Shown here piece after piece: positions 10,687 through 23,000 of a stretch of DNA of 64,000 nt (position 1 is its first letter; every line of letters starts with the position of its first letter). Origin of the DNA: Gibbula magus (taxonomy: Eukaryota > Mollusca > Gastropoda > Trochida > Trochidae); the NCBI GenBank assembly GCA_936450465.1, contig OW388304.1, positions 7,508,700 to 7,572,699 of the forward strand, written 5' to 3'. Position numbers and translations under genes: made by a program. The notes beneath the pieces were generated by a model that worked only from the letters and a program-made list of their open reading frames with translations, ran no database searches and was not told where the DNA came from.

Positions 10687-12756
10687 GTACAAATTATGTA
10701 CATGCACTTAAACTACAAGTCGTATAACGGATTCGAATTATTGATTCTATATATTAGGTTTATTTCATCATATGACGTGTGTAAAGTTGTGTGCGTTTTG
10801 CACGGGTAAAGGATAAACCTAAGGAAATAAACCTTGTATTTGACACATCAAAATCTAAGTTCGTTTGTTAATGTCTTTCGCAATTGTTCATCGAAATATA
10901 TAACTTTATATGATGTCGAAGTTTACTCGCCATTAGCGTACTATAGGGTGATGGGAGGATTTTTGTATACATGTACATTGGTCGGCTACTACACCTGTAT
11001 TCACTCCGAGACCGCTGTTTTTCGTAAGATAATTATGTTTTAATAGTATGTATAATTCATTGTGCTGAGGTGATCGAGACTATAGTAAAATATCTGCCTG
11101 TCGACATAGAATCACTCTAATGTCTTTCGTCAAACGGACCATGTGTTCATAGCTATAGCTTTATGATTAAGCACGATGTTTATGATGCTTCAACGATAAC
11201 GAAAACAAGACTAAACCTAGTGGGATGTAAACAAGCAATAAGTCACAGTTTATAAACAATTTCTTATTCAACATAAAAGAACATACTCCGTCATTAAATA
11301 TAAAGGTATGGTTTCACGAGTACCGATATGGTTCCTTTTCATAAAAGATTTAGATAAATATTGTAAAAATTATAGCAATGATATGTCAGTGTATCATGAT
11401 AAGATCAATCGACGGGAGCAAGAGTATGAACGATAGCATCGTGAATAAATGTCATGAGCTTATTTGCAAGAGTGATATATGAGATATATCAGTTAGATTT
11501 ATAATCAAATACGTTTCTCTTCACTGAATGAAATAATACGTTATTGAATGATATATTGCCGATAACGTCATGTACGATGACGTGAGGTGTATTGTAAGAT
11601 AGCTGTGATAAATAAAAACTAAGCAGTCATAACATATTTACGAACCGTGTTGTTGCTAAATAAAAGTAATGTACCCAAATTCATTTTCCGAACTAAGTGT
11701 AGCTAATTGAAAATTAAAATTCAAGTTTCGTTCCGTTTGTGGAATTTCATATGATTTAGAAGCTTCAATCCTTGCTGACGAACCAGGACAAATTCTATTT
11801 CTATTAAACACAAGTGGTACGCATGCGAAGCTAGTGACATACACTCGTAACCATGTGAACATGACGAATATGATGTATATGGTGCATGCATTACTTCTTA
11901 ATCATTTTTACTAAAAGGATTTTTTTTTAAAAACGAACACACATTCTGCTTCTCAAGTGCTTTATTGATGACATAATTTTTGAAAGTATCGCAAACCAGA
12001 TCTTGATACCAGTAACTAATCATTACAGTGAATCGTTTAATATCACTTGACTTTACTTGGTTACTTGGAAACAGACAACACGTCAATTCAATAACAGAAA
12101 GTGGAGAGTGATATTTTATCATGTGTATAAGGAGCTGATATTAAACCAAGACATTTTTATTAAACTCAATACCCTCTCTGAAATCAATTTTTGTTAACAA
12201 AATAAAAGAACATATCCAAAACATAATGCAATGTTTGTATATTGCGTTGCGGTAATTCTTTTTCCTGAGAGTTACTGCGTCCACATGTCGGCATCTTAGG
12301 TGCATTCAATCTATGTAATATAAAAAGTGTGATAAATGTTGCTTGTCTGTAAATCAACAATGTATAATGCCATGGTTACATTCTTTCTTATCTGATTTTA
12401 TCTTTTGGTGCACATTCCTTTTGGAATGTCACAACATGCCAACACACGTTCATAGAAATTCATGCTTTAAAATCACGTAGCTTGTCTGAATTTTAGACAG
12501 TCAAAGGTAATATATATATTTGAAAATTTAAATCATAAATTATATCTAAGAAACAGATTAGAAGAATTTCATCAATACGTCATAATTAAAAGTATCTGAT
12601 ATCAGGAAATATATCCGTGATAGAGAATGAGACATACTTAAAGGGATAGTACGATGTTTTCTGTTGGAACAGAAAAGACAGAAATGATTTATCATACTGT
12701 GTATCCTAAGATAGGATAAAGCTACTGATCAAAAAGAGTCTTTCATAAGTTCAACT

Positions 12757-12758
<2 letters not shown>

Positions 12759-12788
<30 letters not shown>
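12759..12788. repeat. (AT)15 microsatellite
   Basis: Uninterrupted AT dinucleotide run immediately 5' of a SINE remnant. Confidence 0.95.
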
Positions 12789-12790
<2 letters not shown>

Positions 12791-12796
12791 ACATGT

Positions 12797-12995
12797 AATA
12801 GGGTTTGGGTGCATTGCTACATGACATTTCAATGCAGTATCGCCAAGGATTAGCTAGGTCCAGTCGATGCTCGCAGGTTTCACTGCAAGGCATAACCGAA
12901 ATGGTGTTTTTGGCTTTCTGCTGCAATACTACCTGCGATATCGGCGACATGCTTGTGGAGGATTCGTAAAGGTCCCGGCGTTAAACACACCAAAA
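12797..12995 (+). mobile_element. 5'-truncated SINE, same family as 50981-51279
   Basis: Matches the body of the complete SINE: 'gggtttgggtgcattgct', 'cagtcgatgctcgcaggttt' and the tail 'cggcgttaaac'. The tRNA-like head is missing and the copy is diverged. Confidence 0.65.
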
Positions 12996-13715
12996 CAGGG
13001 GCGGGTCCAGGAACTTACGTAAGGTAATGAATCACATCCAAAGTTATAAATCAAACCAAATTAATTTAAGAGGTCAATTGCATCCGGAGATTTTGAGAGA
13101 TCATTAAAAACCTTGAGACGGTTTGTCTTGAGGAAATGAATTGACCTAAAGCGAAGATCACATGAGCTTATTTCCATGGTCACAGACAAAGCCAGATTTC
13201 TTTGTTGGGTTCCTTAAACCGGATCCTGCTATATTTTTGTCTTTTGTGTTTTTTACGATTTGCATTTCGTTAATGAAAAAAGTATATTTAGCATCGCTAC
13301 ACTTATTAGTTCAATCATACATTCATTATACATGTATCTCTATCCTGCAATACCACGTGTCCACTGTTGGATGTTTAAGATCTGTATCCCTCATGTACAC
13401 CATCATAGCGTGGAGTAGATCTGATAAGCAAATCAGGATGAAATGTTGTTTCGCCCTCCCACCAATCGTCTTGAAAAATCCATCACACAAGTTGTAGCTT
13501 CGTGACTAATTTTCTCCACTTATCTTTTCATTTCGTCTCCCGCTGTTAACAAGATATTTCGTTCACATTACAGTATTTCTCGAACTGAGGAATTTAGGAG
13601 CTTTTTGATTTATACGAACAGGCGATATGTCAAGATTTGGGGAGTATTTGTGAACACACGTTACGAAAACACATGTGAAAATTTACGGAATTCGTAAAAA
13701 CCATTTAAAAGGCTG

Positions 13716-13724
13716 TATATATAG
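13716..13724 (+). promoter_or_regulatory. Candidate TATA box of the PLAC-repeat gene
   Basis: TATATATAG, in somewhat GC-richer context than its surroundings, about 340 bp upstream of the ATG at 14058. A start site near 13745 would give a 5' leader of about 310 nt. Position-based inference only. Confidence 0.4.
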
Positions 13725-13769
13725 AACTCGTTCATCATTTGAAATCGGAAAAAGCTACAAAACTCTTAT

Positions 13770-13991
13770 ATGTCTTCCGCTTTGCCGGTAGATTCATCAA
13801 AACTATCTCGATTATCTTCCCGAAATCTTCACCAGATAAGACGAAGGGTCTTGGGCAGTTGCGCGTGCAAATTAGTGCCGCCAATTTCTCCCTCGTGGCC
13901 TGTTAAAGAGGCTAGGAATAGACTTCTGGTTGGGGTAAGGGAAAGTAACGCTGCTCAGTCTTGGAGAGCAAGTGATATAATTCCTGGCTAG
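13770..13991 (+). CDS. Possible upstream ORF in the leader of the PLAC-repeat gene (73 aa)
   Basis: If transcription starts at the TATA-like site, this is the first ATG on the mRNA. The 73-codon frame ends 66 bp before the main ATG. It is Ser/Arg-rich and matches nothing I recognise. A 'ggggtaaggg' string near 13934 could instead be a 5' splice site in the leader, which would remove its end. Could be chance. Confidence 0.2.
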   Translation: MSSALPVDSSKLSRLSSRNLHQIRRRVLGSCACKLVPPISPSWPVKEARNRLLVGVRESNAAQSWRASDIIPG

Positions 13992-14057
13992 TCCTGAGTA
14001 CTATGTAGCGTACTTGCCACCTGGTCTTCATCACTGACTTACCATTACACCGTCATC

Positions 14058-17000
14058 ATGGACAAGATTGTGTGTATTCTTCTTGTGTGTTCCTTTCACT
14101 TCCAGGCATTCTGTCACAAAGAAGGTAAGAACCCCCCTTTTGTTTATCATAATGGTACTGAAGATAGTTTGTAGCGTTTGATAGGTCGTCGAGACATCCG
14201 CACGTGGATATAGCGTTACAGGTTTGTATCATGTGCGTGCACATGGACCCCGCTGTGTAAGTACAAGAGATAAGTAGCACGCCGATAGCGTTGTTAAATT
14301 TGCGTTTTGGTCCGAAACTCTGTTGAAATTTCGCATAGGGAACATAAATTAATCATTTGATAGGCTACTTCTTTTTTCAGTTCTTCTTCTTAGATAAACG
14401 TGGAAATGGCGTTGCTAAAAAGCAAACGGCTTTATTCGTCCACTCTGTTAGAAATTCGGATACTATGTGTCCAGAACAGATGGGCGATTGATACATTCCT
14501 GTATCCAACGCCGCTAATTCTACGTAAAGGTCTGTACGCGATATGTGGTCGCTTTTGGGTAGCTTCCATATGTAACGATACACTGATTATTCCGGTGTCC
14601 ACAGACATGTATGTGATTCTGTAAAGTATTATGGTAGAATAGCATTTTTGAAATATGAAATTATTAAAAATCTGTAAACATGCAATATTTAAATAAACTG
14701 ATACACGTTCTACATAGAAGTTTCATAATGATGAAGTGTGGCGGCGCGTGGTTAATGGAGACATGTTGATATCGTTAGGTATTGATAAGGCCACGTGATC
14801 CTTTAACTACATGTACACCCCTTTACACATTATGGACCCAGTTTGTGGGAAGAAGCAATACGGTATCAAAGAAGACTGCGTTGTCTTGTGGAAACGATGT
14901 CTGCACTTGTTGCCATCCAAATATTGGCATTATACCAACTTTCTTGCTACGCCAAGAAAACTCCCTGCAACTATAAAGATGATTTATTGTCAGGTTCAGT
15001 GCACACTAGTTCTAGCATAGTCGGACAGACCATCATTAGTACCATAGAACAAAGTCCTTTAGTTGCATTATCGCCATAAATAAATCAACCAAGAAAGGGT
15101 TCAGTCTTTATGCCAGACTGTAACAAATCTGGAAAGTGTGAGTCATTATAACTCTTTGGGCGAGATTTACAAGGGAGAAACCTCTTTTGGCAGCAAGCGT
15201 GAAGTTTAGGGGATACATTACGCTATTTAAACCAGGTGTTAACAGTCGAGCTGTAAATCTTTTGTAATTAGGCGACGGTTAGCGCACTCTTTACGTACGT
15301 ACGTTTTAGAGTACTACAAGGCGATCGCCTATGTCCTATTCTTTTTATTGAAATGTGGATGTATCCAATATTTTCCACCTGGAAATCATTATTCTGTTAA
15401 TTACCTGTACTAATTCAATAAATTTACACCACGTTGCTTTGACTTTACAAGATTGATTTGTTTTAATTAAAATTCTTGATGATAAAAATCACATTTCTGT
15501 TTTGTTTGAGTTCAGTTACCTATCTTTCACGTTATTTTGCTCTTTTGTTATCGATATATTATATTTATTAGTCATTTATTAAATAATTATTCATTTAGAA
15601 AATAAAATGTTTCTCAGGCATCACTTTATTTGTGGCCGTGACAGCTTTTTATTGTAATTTAAAAATAAATTAAGAATTTGCAGCATCAGTTTTGCTTAAC
15701 CCACAATCTATTTGTCCACCAAGTATATGGGTCTACAGAAACGGATGTGCTTCCGTTGTATACTTCTACAACTTATTTTGATAAAAAGAAAATACTTCTC
15801 CCTCGTCATTATGTTTTCCTTCAACAAGGAAAAAGAAAATCCTACCGCCCTCGTCGTTTGTTTAAAAAAAGTGTGCCCGAGAAACATATTTTCAGTATAT
15901 CCAACCGTATATCATCAAGGGTTCGATAACATAATTTATCAACTAAAGTAAAATCGATATTTCAACTGGGTGACATAAACTGTTGTTCTACTCAGTGATA
16001 TACACATGGCAAATGTTGTCTGACAAGAAAGAAGACAATGTGTCCGTAAAAGTAACCATATGGAATAAGAGTATCAAAATCTAACAGTTTAAGAAAGTAA
16101 CAATCATTCATATAACGTTTCGCTTTTTTTGTATATAATCTTTTATAAAATGTTCGTATTTTGATCTCTAAAAACATATTACGTTATAATGAGAAATGAA
16201 ATGGAATATTGTTTGCTGTAACGTGAGCACTTCCATTCTTTTAAGTCAACTGGTCAAACTTTAGTATATGCGTTTTAGTCTAAAGTCGCTAGTAACAGCA
16301 CCATATATTATTAAACCTTCAAAATTACAGATTTTGAAAGCAAAACGAAGAGTTTATATATTAATTACTGGTTTGAACTGGAAAGAATTTTAAAAAGTGG
16401 ATTTAAAAATTGAATGTTATAGCCTTTTTACCAATAGTTGTCAATAAGTGTTGTTTAAAAAGATGACATTTCACCAGCCAGTTACTGCCTTATTTTGCAA
16501 CGTAACATATATTTTGATGTGTGTAAGTCAACTTGATAACAAAACTAATGTTTTTATATCTGAAACCTTCATTTTATAACGTAGTTTAGGAACAAGGACA
16601 ATATTTAGTTACAAGTTCAGTCCTACTTTCTTAAAATTTCAACTAGAGAAGTTTTTCTTTGAATAAAATATTTCGCAAAATCTACTTTTCTCAAATCGAG
16701 AGGGATAAATTCATTCTATTTATCGTAATGCTCCCACAGCATCACATTTCAATTTTGAATATTGGGGTGCTTAAATTTTCCCCATGTATATCTCCTGTAA
16801 TCATAAGTCACCGTTAACGTCTTGTAAAATATGACGATAAGATGATCGTTACCAAGCGATCTTCCAAAAAGATATTTATGAAAATCTAAATGTTTTAGTC
16901 GAGTTTATGTATATCTATGAAATATTCACTTCTAATTTTCGATGAAACATCCATGATATTTGACAAGAAAAGTCAAATGTAATCAATCAATATACACGAT

Positions 17001-20000
17001 GTTTTGTATTTGTTAAGTCTATTCACTGGTGATACATGCGGTCATCGGTAACCTGTTATAATTGTGTCAGACAGGATATATTTAAGAGAACATATATTTA
17101 AGAGTACTATAGGATATGGTTTGTAATTGAAGGATAAACGTTTAACTATCGACATGTTTAGCGGGTCGATCTTTAATCAAGATGTTGAAATGATGTTTAA
17201 AATTCTTTGAAATAGGTATTTAAAAAAGATCTTTTGAAAATTGTGTAAAATGGAAAAATATTGCGAGATGCGGGTCGGTGTATTATTGTAGTACTAATTT
17301 ATTTTTGCACAAAATATGGAAGATCTTCAAATTGATGAGAACCATTTGATTTTCTTAATAAGCATTTTAAAAGCTGGTGTGATAAATAAGAAGATAACTT
17401 CCTTATTGCAATGAATGCAGCATGTTTGTGTGGCTTCTGACAATGTTATCATCCCTTTCTTGCAATTGCTACCCGTGTCAGTGTCATATTCTACAAACAG
17501 TTTGCAGCCAGAGCCAGCATTAAGAGGATGCCTTTTACATACAGTATAACTTGCTCTTCTTTAAATAATTTCAAATTAATAAATACTGTGTATTCATTAT
17601 GTTTAATTGCTTGTGGGACATCATATAGTGTAGTTGTTAGCCTGCTAAGCTTCGAATTATCAAGAGGTCCGCGCTTCTAATCCCGCCAGAGGGCTCGGCA
17701 ACTTTGTCTGCTGTAGCGAACTGTTTTCCATACAGTAAGGTTTGGGTGCAGTGCTGCACTGAATTGCTGCGCAGTAGCACATGCGGTTCGCTAGTTCCAG
17801 CCGATGCTCGCAGGTTTCACTGCAATTGCACAGCCACAAAATGTGTTGTGAGTTTTCCCCTTCAATAATACCAGCCTACGTGATATAAACAGAAATCAGG
17901 ATTTTTCAACTTACACTTGTGACTGGACCACTCGTGAAAATATAAATCACTCGTTTATGTATAAGAAATGTCAAATATTTTTCGATATAAATCCATATAT
18001 GGTGTCGAGGTCACGGTGGCCAAATAGGTAAGCTGTTAATACAGCCAGTGATGCATCGATGGCAGTTTGTGCCAACTACTCTGAGGTTGTAGGTTCGATG
18101 TAGGTCGTAGGTTGTAGAGATATGTTCCGAAAATAAACTACAAGAATCGACCTGCAGGTGTGTGATCCCAAATTTGTAACTTCTTGCAGTAGGAGTTAAC
18201 ATATATTTGTTTATGGTCTCCAACGTGTTATGTCTATTTGCAGATGAGTCAATAATCATTCACTCGATAAAGAAGAGGAACATTGCCGAGGAACTTGGGG
18301 TCAGTAAAACGTTTACTTTTAAGTCTATCAACCATTCACTTTAAGCATTTGTAATTACTAGATTATACCATCCTTCATGTTACAAAATCTTTGCATAATT
18401 CGCATTTATCTATCACCCCATTGCGTTTTCATTATTAAAATGTTATACATGGTCAAAATGTAACTATACAAATTAGAATCGACCTGTTTGTCTACATTTC
18501 ATCTCTTAGCTAATCAGTTATATCAAACCAAATGGTCTAATAGCATGGGTCGTTGTCCGTCGTCCGTCCGTAAACGTTTCACGGATATAAAACACATTTC
18601 ACTATTTCTGAATATGTTGCAGCCCATTCCATTCAGACAACGAGAGGAGCCTCCTCAGCCAATTGTAGATCAGGAGGGAGTGGTGGGTCATACTGCGGTC
18701 CTCAACCCCAACCTTCACGAGGATGAGGACCACGATCCTCGGACTTCTATAGCTGGAGGTAGCGGGTCATCGTTTGCAGCTAGAAATCCGTTATACAGAC
18801 AGTACCTACCTGATAGAACCCAGGGGGATGAACAGGCACCAACATATGACTACAGGCAATCTGAAGGTTCCCAGACCCATGGGGGATCTTATACCCATGT
18901 TCAGGAAAGCGAGAGTCGTTCCCACGAATCAGAGTCCGACTCACAAGCAAACCGAAGATCGTCAGGATCTCAAGCTGATACTCGATCATCAGGCTCACAA
19001 ACTGATTCTAGATATGCTGGGTCCCAAACTGGCCATAGATCGACAGGTACCCAAACTGATCATAGATCGACAGGTACCCAAACTGGCCAAAGATCGACAG
19101 GTACCCAAACCGATCCACGGTATAGCTCCAGAGCAGCTGGAACTCAAACTGATCCTAGGTATGCAGGGTCTCAAACTGGTCACAGATCGACAGGTACCCA
19201 GACCGATCCTCGGTATAACTCAAGAGGTACCCAAACTGATCCGAGGTATAGCTCCAGAGGTACCCAGACTGACCCTAGATACAGTTCCAGAGGTACCCAA
19301 ACTGACCCTAGATACACAGGTCAGGGTTATACACCTTCAGGTGCTACTGCCACTTACAGTCCAACAGGAACAAGAAGACAGGGATCAACACGTCATAGCA
19401 CAGGGCAAACAGGGCAAACAGGACCCACTGGCCGTAGACAACCAATCGCTGGAGTTCATCCACTTGGTCCCATAGTATCCTATACTGGTCAGCAGCCAAC
19501 AGGCACTCGGCAAGGTTCCACAAGACAAGTGTATCGGCAGACACCAGGCTATAGAAACACATACACCAGTGTAAGACAACCAACCTACACTTCAGGGGGA
19601 CAACCTGTATACACTGCAGGTCAACCTACGTACACTGCAGGCCAACCTACTTACACTGGGGGACAACCAACATACATTGGGGGACAACCAACATACACTG
19701 GGGGACAACCAAGATACACTGGAAGACGTCAGTACCCGTCTGGAGGTTACCAGACTGTATACCAAGGTTCCAACCAATATGGAACAGGACAACAGCCTTA
19801 CTACGCTGGGGGAACTGGTCAGACATATGTTCCTTATGGATATAACTCTCAAGGTGGTGGAAGAACATACCCTTACAATCCATCCCAGGGGTCCCAGGGG
19901 GTGAGTCTTCAGATGAAATTGTTCCAATATATAATGCATAATGCTCGTGACATAGGATAATCGTTTGTTTTTACCTTGAAGTTTAACTCTGATTGTTGAT

Positions 20001-23000
20001 AATTAAATGCACAAGAGATAAGATGTCATTACTGTTCTACCATAAGAAACACCAGTACATCCCAGATCGACAAATGGTTAAATATTCTTGGCCTCCTTTC
20101 ACAAGGCCCCCTTAGGCTAAGGTGATCTCAATGGTATATCTACGGCTAAGAGTGCCCTTAGCCTAACGGGCCCTGCGATAGTCGGTCCTGACTGTCGTGT
20201 AGACATCAAAGATTAACGGTGGATGAGCAATATCATTAATGTGGACGTAATGATAAATCAGCACTCAGTGAAGCTTCTATCAAAATGCCCTCCATCACAG
20301 TATAGATTCCTTTTATCACGCATAATGATAGAATAGTCTCCGACATGCAACGTATTAAACAACGAGGACTCCTTCTTTCAGACATGCCCGGACACCGGGA
20401 TCAGAATGAGAATAAACGGAATGGACTGCGCCAGGGCTGTTGACCATTATGGTTCTTTTCTGTGTTACCGCCATGAGTTGACTTCACGAGAGTGCTGTGA
20501 GAAATGTCAACCACTCAAGAACCCCGCTCAAGTCGGTAAGAAAATTTAGAACAAATCAAGTAACTTAAATGACAGATACTTTTATTAGGGAACCACACAC
20601 ACTGGAGAAGGTAGCAATATAAACGAACAGAATGCATTTATAATCATTGTTTCGAGAAATAAGTTTCACGTTTAACAATTGTAATTAAGTTAGTATAACT
20701 TTTTTAGAACTTGTTTCAACCTGATAAACCAATGCAATATTCATTCATACCATTCCATCAAGGTCACCGAAACGCCTCTCTTCCCTGACCTTATCACCAT
20801 GTTATCAGATCGAATGAGATAATTGTAGGGTATATATGTCAATTAGATTGTAAGAACACTTCGAACATATTTGTTAAAGTAATTGGTTTATCAGTTTCGG
20901 TTGATGAACGTCGTATCGTTCATCCCCGTTATGCTGTGGTTATGGTGACACGTGGTCAAGTGACATATATAACTACTCTTATCAATACAGTAAAGCAACA
21001 ATAGACAATTTTTGTCACCTTTTTTGGTGACCCGACAAACAGGGTAATGTTAGAGTTTGAGGGTGTACGAGGGTACATTATAAATATCCACTGGTACTGA
21101 TATTATATCAGAAGGAATATCGTACCATTCTTATTCTTGGTTTGTTCCTAGGCTGTGAGTACGGGGACCATTCCTACCAATGCCGTCAGATCCAGGCACA
21201 TGATTGTTACGATCTGAGGAATAGACAGAGCTGCTGTCAGACCTGTGATCGCCTCCGAGTTGGTGAGTAAAACTTGTTCTTATCCTGCCTCAATACATGT
21301 ATAATGAGTGACTATCATATAAAAATACCGAACGTTAACTTACCTTACAATGATAAATCGCCATGAGATAATAATGTAAGAAGCAGTAATTTCTTGGAAT
21401 TGTGGACTCCTATAGCTGTTGACAGATACCTGGTGAACCATTAGAATAAGTAACTGTACGCCACATCCTCAACCAGTGAATCAAAACGATGGCGGTACTA
21501 GCATTTTGCTTTACGAAATGTAACCGAAATGTCATTTTGCAATGACATATATGGTTTATGTTTTCGAGAATACCAGGTGACACTGGTTGTTGTTATATAT
21601 GCATTTGAAGCCAAAATTATATCCCCCTCCTCTATTCCACAGCGGGTGCAGACAGTGGGTGCGAGTACGGGGATATGACTCCGCGCTGTCAGCGGGTCCA
21701 ACAGAACCCCAGTCTGTGCTACATTCCCGAGAACCAGAGACTATGTTGTAGCACCTGCAGCAGACTCAGTCGAGATGCCGAGGGCCAAGGTGGGTCACAT
21801 GTATAGAGATTATTAACCGAGGAAGTGTGGCATACACGTATGATTTTTACGAATTCTTCAAACGTGTGTGACTCTTTTATTGCCTAAGAGAGAGGAGTAA
21901 TATACCAAAATTAGCAGTTTGAGTTTCGTAAAAGTCATATGGCACACTTTCGGGTGTAATCATTTCTTTCTTACCCATCCTATTCCATTTGAACCGCCTG
22001 AAAATAGCTAGAAAACAGCCCACTTCTCCCGCGACTGGATGCTAAGCAAACGCAATGTACACAAATCATGTGTTCGTACAACTTCTCAAAACAAGGCATA
22101 ATCCCTTAAGGTTTCCTTTATTAGGTAATCGGAGCTCTCTATGCATTTCAGGTGCAGCAATCCACTATCTTAGCACCAAAAAGCGAGGGAAATACTGCAA
22201 AGCTTAAATCAGTCAGTGATGGAGATTGGCAAGAGTTATGCCTTGCTTTGAGGAGTTGGTGCTCGTATCGAAAATATTAACATGATAATTTTAATAACAT
22301 GTATACGGTCAATAAAAGCTCTTACTTTATTTCATCGAATACATTCTCGAATAAAACCTAGACGTCAAATACAACTCTGAGGAAAAGAACGAAAAGTATT
22401 GAAGCGCGTCTTCGAGCTGAATCTGGAAGATGTTAGGGGTTGTTGAAGGAAGTTGAATCCCGGTTTCGAAATATTCCCTCCCCTTTTGAAATTCCTGAAT
22501 CCGTTTATGCCACAAATTATAGGAATGGGCATCCTCTGTAGCGAAAAACATATGAATGCTAATATACAATGGAAAAACACCATGTTCACAAATGTTCCAT
22601 TATCAATTTACATATCTAACTACTTGTATTATTTTGAATGTAAAGGCCATAGAAGTACTTTTGTCTGTAACAAGAGTTCTCATCTGCAACTAATTTTACT
22701 CAATTTGAACTCCCCAGTGTGCCCATGGGGTGATCAGAATGCAAACCTTTGCCGACCGTTTGACCAGTACGGAGGCGTGCGCATCAACTGTTACGCGGAG
22801 CCAATCAGACGGCTCTGTTGTCAAACCTGTGAGAGACTCAAGAGCAGGATGCCTGCGAATATGCCGGGTAAGAGTTGTCTCCCCTGCGTTAGTCCAATTC
22901 AATTCAGAAACAGCCCATTAGTATAATCAACCAAGACGCTCTCTAATGGTTGCATGTTTCTCCTAAATACGAATCATTTCATTTGTACAAGATGGTATAA

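Larger units (their letters stand above)
10231..13715. other. Intergenic region between divergent genes
   Basis: Lies between the 5' end of the minus-strand reductase and the promoter of the plus-strand secreted-protein gene. Contains a 13-nt-arm inverted repeat (10329-10341 with 10399-10411), two AT microsatellites and a SINE remnant. ORFs here are short and show no protein-like composition. Confidence 0.6.
14125..18243. other. First intron of the PLAC-repeat gene
   Basis: 4.1-kb AT-rich intron splitting codon 23 in phase 1. It contains a SINE copy (17636-17880), a MITE fragment (17893-17955) and a weak tRNA-like segment near 18000-18115. None of its ORFs look like protein. Confidence 0.7.

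Noticed and set aside
10490..10809. Two overlapping ORFs with long YIYIYI runs
   Set aside because: Translations of the (AT)42 microsatellite.
13162..13497. 111-codon plus-strand ORF
   Set aside because: No domain, start context or splice context; intergenic.
18774..19475. 233-codon ORF in another frame over the repeat exon
   Set aside because: The repeat exon keeps all frames open. The chosen frame alone continues through the splice sites into the cysteine modules.
22143..22207. Alternative phase-1 exon after an acceptor at about 22152 in the PLAC gene
   Set aside because: It reads only 17 codons without cysteines into a dispersed repeat also found near 35975.
22453..22926. 157-codon ORF around PLAC module 4
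   Set aside because: Only the part between the acceptor at 22717 and the donor after 22867 is coding; the rest is intron.
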